Of a DNA stretch of 64,000 nucleotides, positions 30,475 through 40,559 are shown one piece after another; position 1 is the first letter of the stretch; every line of letters begins with the position of its first letter. The DNA comes from Pasteuria penetrans (lineage in GTDB: Bacteria > Bacillota > Bacilli > Thermoactinomycetales > Thermoactinomycetaceae), in contig NZ_UZAC03000001.1 in the NCBI RefSeq assembly GCF_900538055.1, forward strand, positions 434,001 through 498,000. Reading direction: 5' to 3'. A program made the position numbers and the translations under genes. The notes below the pieces were generated by a model, which saw nothing but the letters and a program-made list of their open reading frames with translations, made no database searches and was not told the origin of the DNA.

Positions 30475-30880
30475 GCTAGCTCTGTACGATAAAAACGGAA
30501 GGAATTTCAGGGGCTTGGACGTGGTTGGCTAGCCCAGGAGAGAGATGAGTATCTGGGAGATCAGAGGAACGATGGAGGACGCTGCAAAATCACCGGAGAT
30601 GGCTATAGAAAGCATACCCTATCTACCCATAGGGTCCCATTATCTTTCCGATTCCACGGTTACGGAGCACCAATTTCCCGTCGGTTCTGGCCGGTCTCTA
30701 CTTCCATTTTGAACCCCTCCCTGTTGAAAAAAGCTTGTTCCCTTCGGGACAGACGATGTATCGTTGTGGGGAGGGATCGTCCCGGCAAGGCAAGGCAAAC
30801 GAAGTAGGTACTCACGGAGGGGATTCCCCCTTCCCCAACGTCTTATGTGTTTTTCCATCATAGGGTAGGGCCGCTTGAAT
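30475..30880 (+). repeat. Decayed copy of a dispersed coding-like repeat (family at 46.2 and 60.2 kb)
   Basis: The plus strand here matches the minus strand of 60240-60745 and 46170-46640: CTGTACGATAAAAACGGAAG, then GGACGTGGTTGGCTAG, GATTCCACGGTTACGGAGC, CCCTCCCTGTTGAAAAAAGC and TTCCCCAACGTCTTAT. Frames are broken at many points, so this is the remains of an unknown gene. Confidence 0.7.
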
Positions 30881-31199
30881 GCGTGGAATCTTCGTCTCCT
30901 GCAAGGGCCGGATACCCCACCATTCATACTGCGAGGGTACCTACCTGGGGATTCATGGCGGCCGAGGGAAAAGTAGTTCTTTCCATGTTGGTATAGGATG
31001 CGGATGGGATGGTACTTGGGATCTTTTTTATGTTGGATACCTCTCTTCCGAAACGTTGGATATCTGGGATCATGTTTTCAAAAATATTTGCCCACGGGGC
31101 TTTATGATCGGTTCTCCGGATTGTCATCGACGCTCATCTTGGTTCCACAGGACAGCCATTCGTACCCATGGTTCCCTATGGATGGGCAACGGAGTTCAT
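30881..31199. other. Stretch without a supported gene
   Basis: Several frames are open for 60-120 codons but none has a ribosome site. One plus frame (GFMAAEGKVVLSMLV, then DADGMVLGIFFMLD) looks protein-like but is broken by stops. I cannot identify it. Confidence 0.4.
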
Positions 31200-31477
31200 T
31201 CTGGACCAGCCCACGTACAATTCCGAAGCAAAGAGATGATCATGAGTTAGATACGATGGGTCTAACTGGACGCACAATCTGATAAGGAGCAAGTTGGACC
31301 GGGTACCATTGGCTCGAAACTCGGATTGAACACAGCAGAGGAAGGTACAAAGAACGCAACACCAGACTGGGGTTTTGAATGGGTAAAATCCCATAGGACC
31401 ATAGAAACCACATAATGCGGGGGGGTAGTACATGTGGTTCTGTGAGAGAGTTGGCTGAGATGTCAGCCCTACTCGAC
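31200..31477 (+). mobile_element. 3' fragment of a family A-like group II intron
   Basis: It shares CCAGCC-ACGTACAATTCCGAAGC and GAACACAGCAGAGGAAGGTAC with the fragment at 52968-53260. It ends with a worn domain V (AACCACATAATGCGGGGGGG, then GTACATGTGGTTC) and a domain VI with GTTGGCTGAGATGTCAGCCC and the CTACTCGAC end at 31477. Confidence 0.75.
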
Positions 31478-32303
31478 GAAGAGTTAATTTTGTTTATACA
31501 GACTATAGGACACACAACCCGATGAAAAGTTCAGCTCTCCCTCTAGAAAAATCCATTGGTGGAAAAGTCCTCCTAGGTATTTTTTATTTATGAATTACCT
31601 TTTTAATTAATATTTTCAAAATAATATACTTGTTGTATACATAATAATGAACATGGTTGCCCAATTTTATGGTGCTTGTCCTTATCTATCAAGCCATATT
31701 GTATATTTTTATTTTTTAAAATTTTTTTGTTAATTCTTTTTATTTTCTTATTTTTTCTTACCCCTTGTCTGCAGTTATCATAATATTTTATTTCAACAAT
31801 ATATAAATTTTATAAATTATATTATAAATTGTTATTAATTTATAATATAATTTTAATTATCAATTGAATCGAATATAATTAATATATTGTGTGAATTGTG
31901 TTATAATATTTTGAATAAAAGAAAGGTATGCAATCAAATAATAATTGAGTAATTATAGAACTAATACCGATGTTTTAAAAAATTATAAACGGAAAAATTT
32001 TGCAACTTATCCAAAATTCCGCTTAGTTGATTAATTATTCATAATATTCCATAAGGAAACCTGTGAAAAAAAACACCTCTATTGACCCCCATGACTGTAG
32101 GTTGATAGAATTAAGGGGAGGCTATGTGGGACGAGTTCAGCACTGCAGAGATCCTTTATCTTTTTGGATAACCCTAAAAATGCGAAACATCGTTTGATCC
32201 CCTACACCTAAAAATGGGCCCATCCAGCGAAGTAGCCATAATGGGTAATTCCCATTCCCATGAAACGGGATCCAACATCAAACTCCGCAGGAGGTAATAG
32301 AAA
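31478..32303. other. Extremely AT-rich upstream region of the actin-like gene
   Basis: 31565-32040 is almost pure A/T with poly-T and TAATTA runs. A single CTTATCCAA at 32006 resembles a DnaA box, too little to call an origin. It probably holds the promoter of the actin-like gene at 32304. Confidence 0.5.
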
Positions 32304-33509
32304 GTGGCAAAAACACCAATCTACATTGGCAATGACATAGGCTATTATGGTACTAAAGTCGTCAGCCAACGTGGCGGTAAGTTTTTCAAGCTCTTTGTGC
32401 GCAATATGGTTGTTCCTAACCGCGTTGGCGAGATTACGTATAACAATGACTCACACAACATCATTTACAGGGAGGATGAAAGCGACAGGGAATGGTTTTG
32501 TGGTAAATTGGCCGTTGAGCAATCCGGTGATGATGAGCTCTTTGATTCCCATAAACGTCGTCTTTTCAGTCCCACCTGGTTCCGTGAACAGGAATACCTC
32601 ATTATGTTTCGTGTGAGTACGGGTTTGATGCTACAGGAGGATGATGAACCCATACTTTCCGTGGCCCTTCCTACCGACCACTATATTGACTACAGGGAGG
32701 AAATCAGGAGGCGTCTCATCGGTTCCCATTCCTTCGAGGTAAAACAGGGCAACCTACCCTTCCGCCGCATCCATTTCGAAATCAAACCCGAAAACCTTTA
32801 TGTCATCAGTCAACCCATGGCCACGTTGTTCCATATTGCTCTAGACCGGGACGGAAAGCTCCTGAATGAGGACCTTTTCATCCAAAAGGTAAGCATCAAC
32901 GACTTGGGCTTTGGAACATCGGACGTGGAAACACTACATGGGGAAACCATTATCAAACGGCAAAGCTTCACCTCACGTTATGCTATGCTCAGTGTGTACC
33001 AGCGTCTTGCAAAACGGTTGCTGGAATTCACGATGCAGGTTGATCCTGACAAGAATGGTAAGGAATATCCTATCTGGAGCCTCCCACGTATCGTTCGTTC
33101 AGGGGAGATTAGCTTCAAGGGTACCACCCATGATGTTAGCGATCTCATCAATACGTGCATACAGGAAGTGGGGAACTCCCTTATCGACGAGGTGTGGAAG
33201 AGACTCGACTATGGGGATGATATCGCCTATATTATTCTGACGGGAGGTGCCTCCATTCCTTTCAAACGATTCTATCGTGAACGATTTCGTGAAAAGTTGA
33301 TTTATGCCGAGGACTACGGTATCGAGGCACAGTTTGCCAACAGTTTTGGCCTATGTAAATTTGCCCAATCTAAGGCCAAGAGTAGGGAAGAGCAAGAAAA
33401 ATCGTCTGATATAGGTGCATCAATCCCAATACAGCAACAATTTCACATACCGGATGCTACTTATGATGCCTCTACCACCCCAAGCAAGGGGGAAATGAAA
33501 GAAACATGA
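32304..33509 (+). CDS. Actin-like ATPase of the ParM/Alp type
   Basis: 401 residues from a GTG start with AGGAGG nine bases upstream. Actin-fold nucleotide motifs are present in order: phosphate-1 GNDIGYYGTKVV (residues ~9-20), phosphate-2 NDLGFGTSDVETLHG (~199-213) and the adenosine motif YIILTGGASIPF (~311-322). Length and divergence fit bacterial plasmid-segregation filaments (ParM, AlfA, Alp7) rather than MreB, FtsA or DnaK. These form filaments that push replicons apart with a DNA-binding adaptor encoded next door; the following gene is a candidate adaptor. The gene lies between parAB and rsmG, a place usually held by noc, suggesting an integrated plasmid or phage module. Its frame is intact. 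Confidence 0.85.
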   Translation: MAKTPIYIGNDIGYYGTKVVSQRGGKFFKLFVRNMVVPNRVGEITYNNDSHNIIYREDESDREWFCGKLAVEQSGDDELFDSHKRRLFSPTWFREQEYLIMFRVSTGLMLQEDDEPILSVALPTDHYIDYREEIRRRLIGSHSFEVKQGNLPFRRIHFEIKPENLYVISQPMATLFHIALDRDGKLLNEDLFIQKVSINDLGFGTSDVETLHGETIIKRQSFTSRYAMLSVYQRLAKRLLEFTMQVDPDKNGKEYPIWSLPRIVRSGEISFKGTTHDVSDLINTCIQEVGNSLIDEVWKRLDYGDDIAYIILTGGASIPFKRFYRERFREKLIYAEDYGIEAQFANSFGLCKFAQSKAKSREEQEKSSDIGASIPIQQQFHIPDATYDASTTPSKGEMKET

Positions 33510-33790
33510 TCCCCTCTGATATCCCAATGTGACGTAGTCCCATAACAAAATCACATGGAGGCAGCTACGCGTCTTGATCTGTCCCCCGTGTGGTAGGGGG
33601 GAACAAAGAGAGAAGGAAAGGCAACGTCCGTATCGTTAGGTCGCCGTATCGTCGATGCAGAAAATAACCTATGGAACCATAAACTTCCTGGGAATGGGGA
33701 CACGGTTTGAACCCTTCTTGTAATGAACAGATAAAAGGAGGGGGGTCCGTTTTTATAACCGTATAGCGAAAAATTATTGTAGGTGGGGAG

Positions 33791-34474
33791 GTGGACACTA
33801 TCGTTCAAAGATTGCGAGCCCGCCATTATCGCCATCATCATTGGGTTCCTATGGTTTCCCCATCACAGTTTCCGTCGTCCTCCGCACAGGGGATACAACA
33901 GCAGATGCATCATCAAAATCCTGAACCGTATTCGATTGCTATTTACTATCCCGAACCCTTTCCTCCCTCCTCCTATGAGAACTCTCGGATGCCAGATCAT
34001 GAGTACCATGATTCGGTGGAATCCATCCATCTCCGACCCTTTCCGCCTGTGCCCGTGGCTCCATCATCCCCTTCTCATTCTCCCCCCCCTCAGGAACCAC
34101 GTCGTTCCTTCCTCCGTCATCTACGAAGTCGAAGGCGGAGCCACATACAGAGGCAACAGATGTTACGACAGGCTGTGAATCCCGTATCTGTGCAGTCCCG
34201 GGAGAGCTGCTCATCGTCCTCTAAGGATCATCGTTATTGGGTGGATTCATCTGTTTTGAGGGACCCAAAGCAAACTACTCCCCCCACCCGTTGGGAGTTC
34301 AATCTTCCATCCAGTCTGAAGAAGGAGAATGTCCCCTTGAAAAGCGCCCTTTCAGACAGCCCAACCCAAGAGGATAACGGTGGTGTGCCTGTCGATCCTC
34401 GTGACCTCAACCAGGAACAACGACGTGCTATCGCTGAAAGAGAACTCAGCAACCTCATCAACAGTTTAGGATGA
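33791..34474 (+). CDS. Pro/Ser-rich basic protein, possible adaptor of the actin-like filament
   Basis: 227 residues from a GTG start (GGGGAGGTG). The N-terminal half is low complexity: His-rich (RARHYRHHHW), then Pro/Ser-rich (PFPPVPVAPSSPSHSPPPQ). A strongly basic stretch RRSFLRHLRSRRRSHIQRQQ lies near residues 103-125, and the C-terminal ~80 residues end in a helix EQRRAIAERELSNLINSLG. No known domain. It is 281 bases downstream of the actin-like gene on the same strand and ends 17 bases from the convergent rsmG. DNA binding by the basic region and a ParR-like role are inferred from position only. Confidence 0.55.
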   Translation: MDTIVQRLRARHYRHHHWVPMVSPSQFPSSSAQGIQQQMHHQNPEPYSIAIYYPEPFPPSSYENSRMPDHEYHDSVESIHLRPFPPVPVAPSSPSHSPPPQEPRRSFLRHLRSRRRSHIQRQQMLRQAVNPVSVQSRESCSSSSKDHRYWVDSSVLRDPKQTTPPTRWEFNLPSSLKKENVPLKSALSDSPTQEDNGGVPVDPRDLNQEQRRAIAERELSNLINSLG

Positions 34475-34491
34475 AATAAAAAAATATCCAG

Positions 34492-35241
34492 TTACACCAA
34501 GGGGTGCCGTGTGGGTACACCCACGGCACGGGGATAGTCAGAAGGGGTCACCCCTTCTTTTTTGATTGTGAATAGGGTCCTTTCTCCGTGGTTATGTGGA
34601 AGGGAAAATTGCAATTGATCCCCCCAGTTTCCCCCCAATCTCCATAAAACGGATTCCACGGCTTTCAACTCCATGGCAGGGGGGGGAGGTCCCTTCATGA
34701 TAACAAAAATTCCCCCCCGTCGAACAAAGGGTAGGGTATATTCCAGTAGAACAGGCAGGGGAGCCAATGCTCGGGCTACTACCATGTCAAAGGCTTCCCT
34801 CAGGGAGGGGTTATGTGCTAACTTCTCGGCGCGGCCAACCAAACACTCCACACGTGATAAAGCAAGTTGTTGGCAAACCGTTTGTAGAAAGGAAACTTTT
34901 TTGCTTCGTGCATCCATTGTGGTTACACGCAGATCAGGGGAAACAATTTTAATAGGAATCGATGGGAAACCAGCTCCACTACCTACATCTAGTAGGTTTT
35001 TTATTTTGTCGTTTTTGAGGGGTTGTAACTGACAAAGGGCAAGAGAATCATAAAAATGCTTACTATACATACCCTCATCATCCAGAATGCGTGTTAAATT
35101 GCAACGTTTATTTCCTTCTCTTATCAAATCGGCATAGGCAGCAAATTGGGACAAATCTTTATCTGATAGTTTCAGACCTATTCTTTTACACCAATTGCGG
35201 AATTCTTCATGAACCGGTAGTTTCTGCCCTCCGGGGTTCAC
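34492..35241 (-). CDS. rsmG: RsmG (GidB), 16S rRNA (guanine-527-N7)-methyltransferase
   Basis: 249 residues from GTG at 35241. Class I methyltransferase landmarks: [33 protein letters not shown] (SAM site, about residues 79-111) and [18 protein letters not shown]. The Bacillus-type C-terminus [17 protein letters not shown] is present. It methylates G527 of 16S rRNA (the streptomycin-pocket loop). The start overlaps the 3' end of mnmG by 35 bases, so the two are co-transcribed and probably coupled. It is the last gene of the yidC-mnmE-mnmG-rsmG block and runs convergently into the actin-like module. Confidence 0.97.
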   Translation of the reverse strand: MNPGGQKLPVHEEFRNWCKRIGLKLSDKDLSQFAAYADLIREGNKRCNLTRILDDEGMYSKHFYDSLALCQLQPLKNDKIKNLLDVGSGAGFPSIPIKIVSPDLRVTTMDARSKKVSFLQTVCQQLALSRVECLVGRAEKLAHNPSLREAFDMVVARALAPLPVLLEYTLPFVRRGGIFVIMKGPPPPAMELKAVESVLWRLGGNWGDQLQFSLPHNHGERTLFTIKKEGVTPSDYPRAVGVPTRHPLV

Positions 35242-37129
35242 TTTTCCCTTTCACCCCCAGTTTTCGTTGTGCAGCCAAATGAATCATCAGTACTGAGAGA
35301 TCAGCAGGTGTTACCCCGGCGATTCGGGCTGCTTGACCTAATGAACGGGGTTGAATCGCCGACAATTTTTCACGCGCCTCCATGGACAATCCCTTGAGAG
35401 CATGATAATCCGTGGAAACCGGCAGGGGTTGTTTCTCCATACGCTGCATTTTAGCAGCCTGACTCTTTGCACGTTTGATATATCCATCGTACTTGATTGC
35501 TATTTCCACGGCTTCAGCAACCTCCTCCGTTACCCCTTCCCCCGGCTCAGAGGAACCTAACCTGGCTACATCACCATATTGGAGGCCAGGACGACGGAGC
35601 AGATGTGCTAGGGACGTTGGCTGTGTAAGTGACGTGGTCCCCAATGAATCCAATATTCTTTGCATCTTTTCTGTGGCCTGTAGGATTGTTTCCTGCAGTC
35701 GGGTGTGTTCGGCCATGATCGCATCCCGTTTCTTCGCAAACGCCCTATATCTTTCCTCACCAACCAAGCCCAAGCGGTATCCCCATTCCGTCAGACGCAA
35801 ATCCGCATTGTCATGTCGTAACAATAAACGATATTCCGCCCGTGACGTCAACAATCGATAGGGCTCTGCTGTTCCCTTTGTTACCAAATCGTCAATCATT
35901 ACACCAATATAAGCCTGTGAGCGTGCCAGTACCTGCATCTTCTCGCCACGTGCCAAACGTCCCGCGTTGAGACCTGCCAGAACCCCTTGTCCCGCTGCCT
36001 CCTCATATCCAGAGGTTCCATTGATTTGACCAGCAGTAAATAGCCTCTTCACACATTTTGTTTCCAGTGTGGGCCATAACTGTGTAGGTACAATGACATC
36101 ATATTCGATCGCATATCCAGTACGAATCATCTCCGCTTGTTCCATCCCGGGGAGCGTTCGTAGAATGCGTAATTGTACATCTTCGGGTAGGCTAGTGGAT
36201 AAACCCTGAACGTAAATTTCTGATGTTGCTCGACCTTCCGGCTCCAGAAAAATCTGATGGCGGTCCTTATCTGCAAACCGAACGATCTTGTCCTCAATAG
36301 AAGGGCAATACCTTGGCCCCACCGCGTTCACTAGACCTGAAAACATGGGCGCACGATGGAGATTCTCCTGGATGCATTGGTGGGTGGTGGCATTGGTATA
36401 GGTTAGAAAACAAGGCATTTGCGCAGGATCATCCAAAAACTGTTGTGCTGGTGTCCTATAGGAAAAGAAACGTGGTGTTGGATCACCCTCTTGCCTCTCC
36501 ATTACCTTTGTATTTACTGTTCTAGCATCCACCCGTGGCGGTGTACCCGTTTTGAAACGAACCAATGAAAAACCCAGCGATTGCAATGAGGCGCTAAGTG
36601 CTAGAGAAGGACGTTGGTTATTTGGACCGCTCCCGTAGGATAAATCACCTATAATGACCCGACCACGTAGGTATGTACCTGTAGTGAGGATCACTGCCTG
36701 GGAATAATAATTCACCTTTGTTTCCGTGCGTACGCCTCGACAGACACCCTCCTGAACGATGAGCTCATCTACCATGGCCTGACGTAATACTATATTTTCC
36801 TCTTCCTCCAACAAACGGCGCATCATTCGCTGATAACGTTCTTTATCTGCTTGGGCTCTGAGGGAAAAAACAGCGGCTCCCTTGCTTGCATTAAGCATTC
36901 GCATTTGTAGATAAGTTTGATCTGTCACATGACCCATAGCCCCGTCTAGGGCATCGATTTCTCGTACAACGTGACCCTTGGCGGGTCCGCCAATCGAGGG
37001 ATTGCAGGGCATATAGGCCACATGATCTAGACTCAGGGTCAAAACGAGTGTACGACAACCCATACGGGCAGCTGCTAAGGCTGATTCACAACCCGCGTGC
37101 CCAGCGCCCACGACAATTACATCATACAC
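35207..37129 (-). CDS. mnmG: MnmG (GidA), tRNA uridine-34 modification enzyme, FAD-binding subunit
   Basis: GTG at 37129 is chosen (640 residues) because GGAGGTGATCAC sits just before it and [23 protein letters not shown] is the usual N-terminus. That is the FAD GxGxxG site; [23 protein letters not shown] and [12 protein letters not shown] are family signatures, and the C-terminal domain has [27 protein letters not shown]. With MnmE it installs (carboxymethyl)aminomethyl groups on U34 of tRNAs reading split codon boxes, using methylenetetrahydrofolate. Only 20 bases separate it from mnmE. Confidence 0.97.
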   Translation of the reverse strand: MYDVIVVGAGHAGCESALAAARMGCRTLVLTLSLDHVAYMPCNPSIGGPAKGHVVREIDALDGAMGHVTDQTYLQMRMLNASKGAAVFSLRAQADKERYQRMMRRLLEEEENIVLRQAMVDELIVQEGVCRGVRTETKVNYYSQAVILTTGTYLRGRVIIGDLSYGSGPNNQRPSLALSASLQSLGFSLVRFKTGTPPRVDARTVNTKVMERQEGDPTPRFFSYRTPAQQFLDDPAQMPCFLTYTNATTHQCIQENLHRAPMFSGLVNAVGPRYCPSIEDKIVRFADKDRHQIFLEPEGRATSEIYVQGLSTSLPEDVQLRILRTLPGMEQAEMIRTGYAIEYDVIVPTQLWPTLETKCVKRLFTAGQINGTSGYEEAAGQGVLAGLNAGRLARGEKMQVLARSQAYIGVMIDDLVTKGTAEPYRLLTSRAEYRLLLRHDNADLRLTEWGYRLGLVGEERYRAFAKKRDAIMAEHTRLQETILQATEKMQRILDSLGTTSLTQPTSLAHLLRRPGLQYGDVARLGSSEPGEGVTEEVAEAVEIAIKYDGYIKRAKSQAAKMQRMEKQPLPVSTDYHALKGLSMEAREKLSAIQPRSLGQAARIAGVTPADLSVLMIHLAAQRKLGVKGKSEPRRAETTGS

Positions 37130-37149
37130 AGTGATCACCTCCATATCCT

Positions 37150-38556
37150 TCATTTTCCTAAGCAAAAACGGGAAAAAATGGAATCCAATAAGTCCTCCTG
37201 CACAGTAGAACCCACTGCCTCACCCAAACATTCCCAGCAGTTTCTAATATCTGCCTCGGCTAGATCAATCGGCATACCGGATCGTAATGCCTCCGCCGCT
37301 GTCCCCAATGCTTTTTGGGCGCATCGTAAGGCCTCAGATTGACGTAAATTGCATAGATGGAGTGCAGTAGTCTTATCGGACATTGTAACCGCATCAGGAA
37401 AACCTTTCCGGACCAATGCCCCCTTGAGTTCAGATAATCCTATTTGCTGTTGGACGGAGCAAGAAATCCACTCACTCTCCCCGGGGAGGAATTCGCGCAG
37501 GGTGGACCGATCGATTTTCTGTGGCAAATCAATTTTGTTGACAATAATGAATTCGGGTTGTTGATCCATGTCCATCAACCAACGCTGCTCCTCCTCTTGA
37601 AGGGGCTGGGAACCATCGACCACCCAAACCACTACATCAGCCTGCCGACGCGCACGCTGTGCTCTTTCTACCCCCATTTGTTCCACTCGGTCCACGGCGT
37701 CACGCAATCCCGCTGTATCTACCAACAGGAAGGGAAAACCATCAATCGTAACCTCTACTTCAATCAAATCCCTTGTTGTACCAGCAATATCCGTTACAAT
37801 GGCTTTCTCGGTACCCGCCAGGGCATTGAGGAGTGAAGATTTTCCTACATTGGGTCGCCCTATGATTACCACCCGGATTCCCGCTTGCAATCGTTCCCCC
37901 TGGTGGGCGCTTTCCAACAAATCTGCGATTGTTTTCTCCATGATTATGAGCTGCGAGAGGGCGTCCTTTGCAACCACCTGATCGGTATCATACTCTGGGT
38001 AATCGATAGTTACTGCAATATGGGCCAATAACGTCAACAAAGAATCACGCAATTCATTCACAGCCCCGGAAAAATGCCCCCTGTGTTGGGCCAATGCCGC
38101 CTGAGCTATTTTTTCCGTACGTGCATGAATCAGATCCATTAGGGCCTCTGCCTGTGCCAAATCAATTCGACCGTGGAAGAAGGCGCGTTTTGTAAATTCA
38201 CCAGGTTCCGCCAAACGGGCCCCCGCGGCTAAGAGAGCTTCTAAAACCATCTTAACCAGTACAGAACCCCCGTGACAACCAATCTCTACTACATCCTCGC
38301 ACGTGAAGGTGCGAGGGGCACGCATAACACTCACTAATACCTCATCAATACAGATACCGGTCACGGGATGATGTAAAAAGCCGTGATGGATGGTGTGGGA
38401 GGGAACCTCTAATAGGGAATGAGCTGTTCCCTTTGTTACCTTAGCTGCAATCCCGATGGATTCTGAACCACTCAAACGCAAAACAGCCACACTACCTTCC
38501 CCAGGTGGAGTGGCCACGGCCGCGATGGTATCCATGAAAGGGGCATCGTTTGTCAA
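37150..38556 (-). CDS. mnmE: MnmE (TrmE), tRNA-modification GTPase
   Basis: A TTG at 38556 is preferred (468 residues) because GGGAGGTG lies seven bases upstream; an ATG at 38535 would give the classical [14 protein letters not shown] start but has no ribosome site. The N-terminal tetrahydrofolate-binding domain is followed by the G domain: [16 protein letters not shown] (G1), TDIAGTTRD (G2), DTAGLR (G3), NKID (G4). The C-terminus ends FCLGK, supplying the essential Cys of the CIGK-type motif. Partner of MnmG, encoded next. Confidence 0.96.
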   Translation of the reverse strand: MTNDAPFMDTIAAVATPPGEGSVAVLRLSGSESIGIAAKVTKGTAHSLLEVPSHTIHHGFLHHPVTGICIDEVLVSVMRAPRTFTCEDVVEIGCHGGSVLVKMVLEALLAAGARLAEPGEFTKRAFFHGRIDLAQAEALMDLIHARTEKIAQAALAQHRGHFSGAVNELRDSLLTLLAHIAVTIDYPEYDTDQVVAKDALSQLIIMEKTIADLLESAHQGERLQAGIRVVIIGRPNVGKSSLLNALAGTEKAIVTDIAGTTRDLIEVEVTIDGFPFLLVDTAGLRDAVDRVEQMGVERAQRARRQADVVVWVVDGSQPLQEEEQRWLMDMDQQPEFIIVNKIDLPQKIDRSTLREFLPGESEWISCSVQQQIGLSELKGALVRKGFPDAVTMSDKTTALHLCNLRQSEALRCAQKALGTAAEALRSGMPIDLAEADIRNCWECLGEAVGSTVQEDLLDSIFSRFCLGK

Positions 38557-38587
38557 ACAGATACACCTCCCTTTTATGCAAAAAACT

Positions 38588-39508
38588 CTACAAAACGTCC
38601 CGTGGGACATCCTTACTTGGGGAACCATTCCCCTTATGCCCCGATTCCGATTGCCCATCTTCCCTACCCGAATCTGATCTTTTCTGTTGTAAACGCATGG
38701 GACGCGCATACAAAATGAAAAAAGCCAATGATTGGAAAAAGAAAGCTATATTGGCAGCAATTAGATAGAGGTTGGCAGCCACGGGCATAATGGCGGCCAC
38801 AATCAGGGTGCTAACCGTAAAGGAAAATAACATCATCCTCCAGGGAAGATGTGATTTTTGTGAGATCATTTGAGTTCCCCGGATAACCAATCCCATAACC
38901 TGTACACCTAACACGGCGAGCGCTGAGAGGAGGGGAAACAACCAGTAGGGACCTAACTCCCCTAAGGTAAAATGAAGGAATCTCTCTTCCCTCAAGGGAA
39001 TGTAATGAAGGATAGCCCGGAATAACCCAAAAAAAAGGGGGGCTTGCATCATGATCGGAAGACAACCCACCTGGGAAAGAGAACCAACACCTCGCTGCTC
39101 ATAGAAATTACGCATTGCCCTGTGCAACTGCACAGGGTCATCCTTGTATCTTTTCTGCAGGTCCTGAATCTCCAGGCGCAAACCCTGAATCATAATTTGT
39201 ATCTTATTCTGGCGCCAGATGAGGGGGGAAACCAGGAGCTGAACCGTCACAGGGATAAACAAAATGGCCATTGTATAAGTACCGAGGAGGTACCGTAATC
39301 CATCCAACAATTGAATCATGGGTACTGTTAGCCAGTGATCCCACAGATCCAACGTTTGCGATTGGTGGTACACCTGCTCTGAAGTCCATAGTTCCTGGGG
39401 ATAGGAGGAGGAACTACATCCCGATAAGCTCAATGATAAGTACAACACAAGGGGAAAGAATCCCCTCCTCACATGGACCCATTGCAATCCTGATTGGCCC
39501 CCCTTCAT
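38588..39508 (-). CDS. yidC: YidC/Oxa1/SpoIIIJ-family membrane insertase, second copy
   Basis: The frame is open from 39658, but I choose ATG at 39508 (306 residues), nine bases after the stop of the upstream yidC and preceded by AGGA. A lipoprotein signal with lipobox SLSGC follows a hydrophobic run at about residues 16-32. The Oxa1 core has LLVSPLIWRQNKIQIMIQGLRLE, then YKDDPVQLHRAMRNFYEQRG, the GCLPIMMQAPLFFGLF helix, and three further membrane helices. A basic C-terminal tail ends the protein. It inserts membrane proteins alone or with Sec. mnmE follows 31 bases later, where jag lies in Bacillus; no jag is present. Confidence 0.9.
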   Translation of the reverse strand: MKGGQSGLQWVHVRRGFFPLVLYLSLSLSGCSSSSYPQELWTSEQVYHQSQTLDLWDHWLTVPMIQLLDGLRYLLGTYTMAILFIPVTVQLLVSPLIWRQNKIQIMIQGLRLEIQDLQKRYKDDPVQLHRAMRNFYEQRGVGSLSQVGCLPIMMQAPLFFGLFRAILHYIPLREERFLHFTLGELGPYWLFPLLSALAVLGVQVMGLVIRGTQMISQKSHLPWRMMLFSFTVSTLIVAAIMPVAANLYLIAANIAFFFQSLAFFILYARPMRLQQKRSDSGREDGQSESGHKGNGSPSKDVPRDVL

Positions 39509-39521
39509 CCAATACCGTTTC

Positions 39522-40559
39522 CTAACGACCCTGCTTCTTTTTCTTTTTCCTTTTCTTTTTCCCCTTTCCGGTACTCTTTTTTTGAGTGGATCCTTCATAG
39601 GAATCATTAGGGGATATTGATTCTCCTGTTGCGTCCTTAACACGTGCCTCCGCTTCAATAACTACCTTCCCCTTTTTCTTGGGGCTTGCCTTTTTTGCCT
39701 GCGGCTCGCTCCCTCCCGCTAAACGGCGGGGACGTACGTAAAAAAGATAAAACGCGGAGGATTGCAACAAGGCAATCGTATTGGAAGAAAATAAATACAG
39801 GCTGGATGCTACGGGGAAACTGACGAAAAACGCGAAGGTAATGAGAGGGCCCATGATCAAGAGAAGCTGGGGAGGAATATTGACTTGACCCATATTCAGT
39901 TGTTGCTTTCCCTGGGTCATGAAATTGACAACTTGCCAGAGAAACATCATGGCAGCAGCCAGTGAGGGAGCTAAATAATAGGGATCCTTCTGACCAATAT
40001 CATCCCAAATGAAAAATCCTTCCCCACGCAGGGGTGTATAGTGGAGGGTTGCCTGGTACAATGAAACGAAAATTGGAGTCTGCAACAGCATCGGAAGGCA
40101 TCCCATGGAGGCGAACTGACTCGTGCCATGCATGGTATAGAGGTCACGTATAGCTCCGTGTGCTCGAAGGGGATCACTTTTATATTTTTCACGTAATCTG
40201 CGAATCTCTGGATAGAGCTTTTTCATCTTCACCAAAGCTAAATCCTTCTTCCAAACCAAGGGAGCCAGAAGGATTCTCACAGCAGCGGGAACCATGAGAA
40301 AAGCCCATGCATAGAGACCCAGATAATCCTTTGCGTAATCTAGAACTTTGATGAAAAAGGGTACTGGGAGGAACCGGGCATACCAAGGGAGCGAAGAGGG
40401 GTCGTTGTATACCCTTTCCGGTGTCCATGGATCCTGTTGGTAATCCGGTACTCCACTACAACCACTCGAGGTAAACAGAAAAAGAACGAGGATAATAATA
40501 AAAAAGAACATATGCCTTCTTGACCTGAGGACGGAAATGAGATTCCTCAACGTTGACAC
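39522..40559 (-). CDS. yidC: YidC/Oxa1/SpoIIIJ-family membrane insertase, first copy
   Basis: 345 residues from 40559; a later ATG at 40511 is also possible. Lipoprotein signal FFFIIILVLFLFTSSGC, then the Oxa1 domain: RILLAPLVWKKDLALVKMKK, REKYKSDPLRAHGAIRDLY, MGCLPMLLQTPIFVSLYQ, and later helices LLIMGPLITFAFFVSFPVA and LYLFSSNTIALLQS. The long Lys-rich tail KKKGK...GKKKRKKKKKQ resembles ribosome-binding tails of Gram-positive YidC homologues. It is the first gene of the block, and the second yidC follows after nine bases. rnpA and rpmH, usually upstream, are not recognisable. Confidence 0.93.
   Translation of the reverse strand: MSTLRNLISVLRSRRHMFFFIIILVLFLFTSSGCSGVPDYQQDPWTPERVYNDPSSLPWYARFLPVPFFIKVLDYAKDYLGLYAWAFLMVPAAVRILLAPLVWKKDLALVKMKKLYPEIRRLREKYKSDPLRAHGAIRDLYTMHGTSQFASMGCLPMLLQTPIFVSLYQATLHYTPLRGEGFFIWDDIGQKDPYYLAPSLAAAMMFLWQVVNFMTQGKQQLNMGQVNIPPQLLLIMGPLITFAFFVSFPVASSLYLFSSNTIALLQSSAFYLFYVRPRRLAGGSEPQAKKASPKKKGKVVIEAEARVKDATGESISPNDSYEGSTQKKSTGKGKKKRKKKKKQGR

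Noticed and set aside
31565-32040. AT-rich tract as replication origin
   Set aside because: Only one imperfect DnaA-like box; no repeated boxes. More likely a promoter region.
35351-38768. Plus-strand ORFs opposite mnmG, mnmE and yidC
   Set aside because: Shadows of well-identified minus-strand genes.
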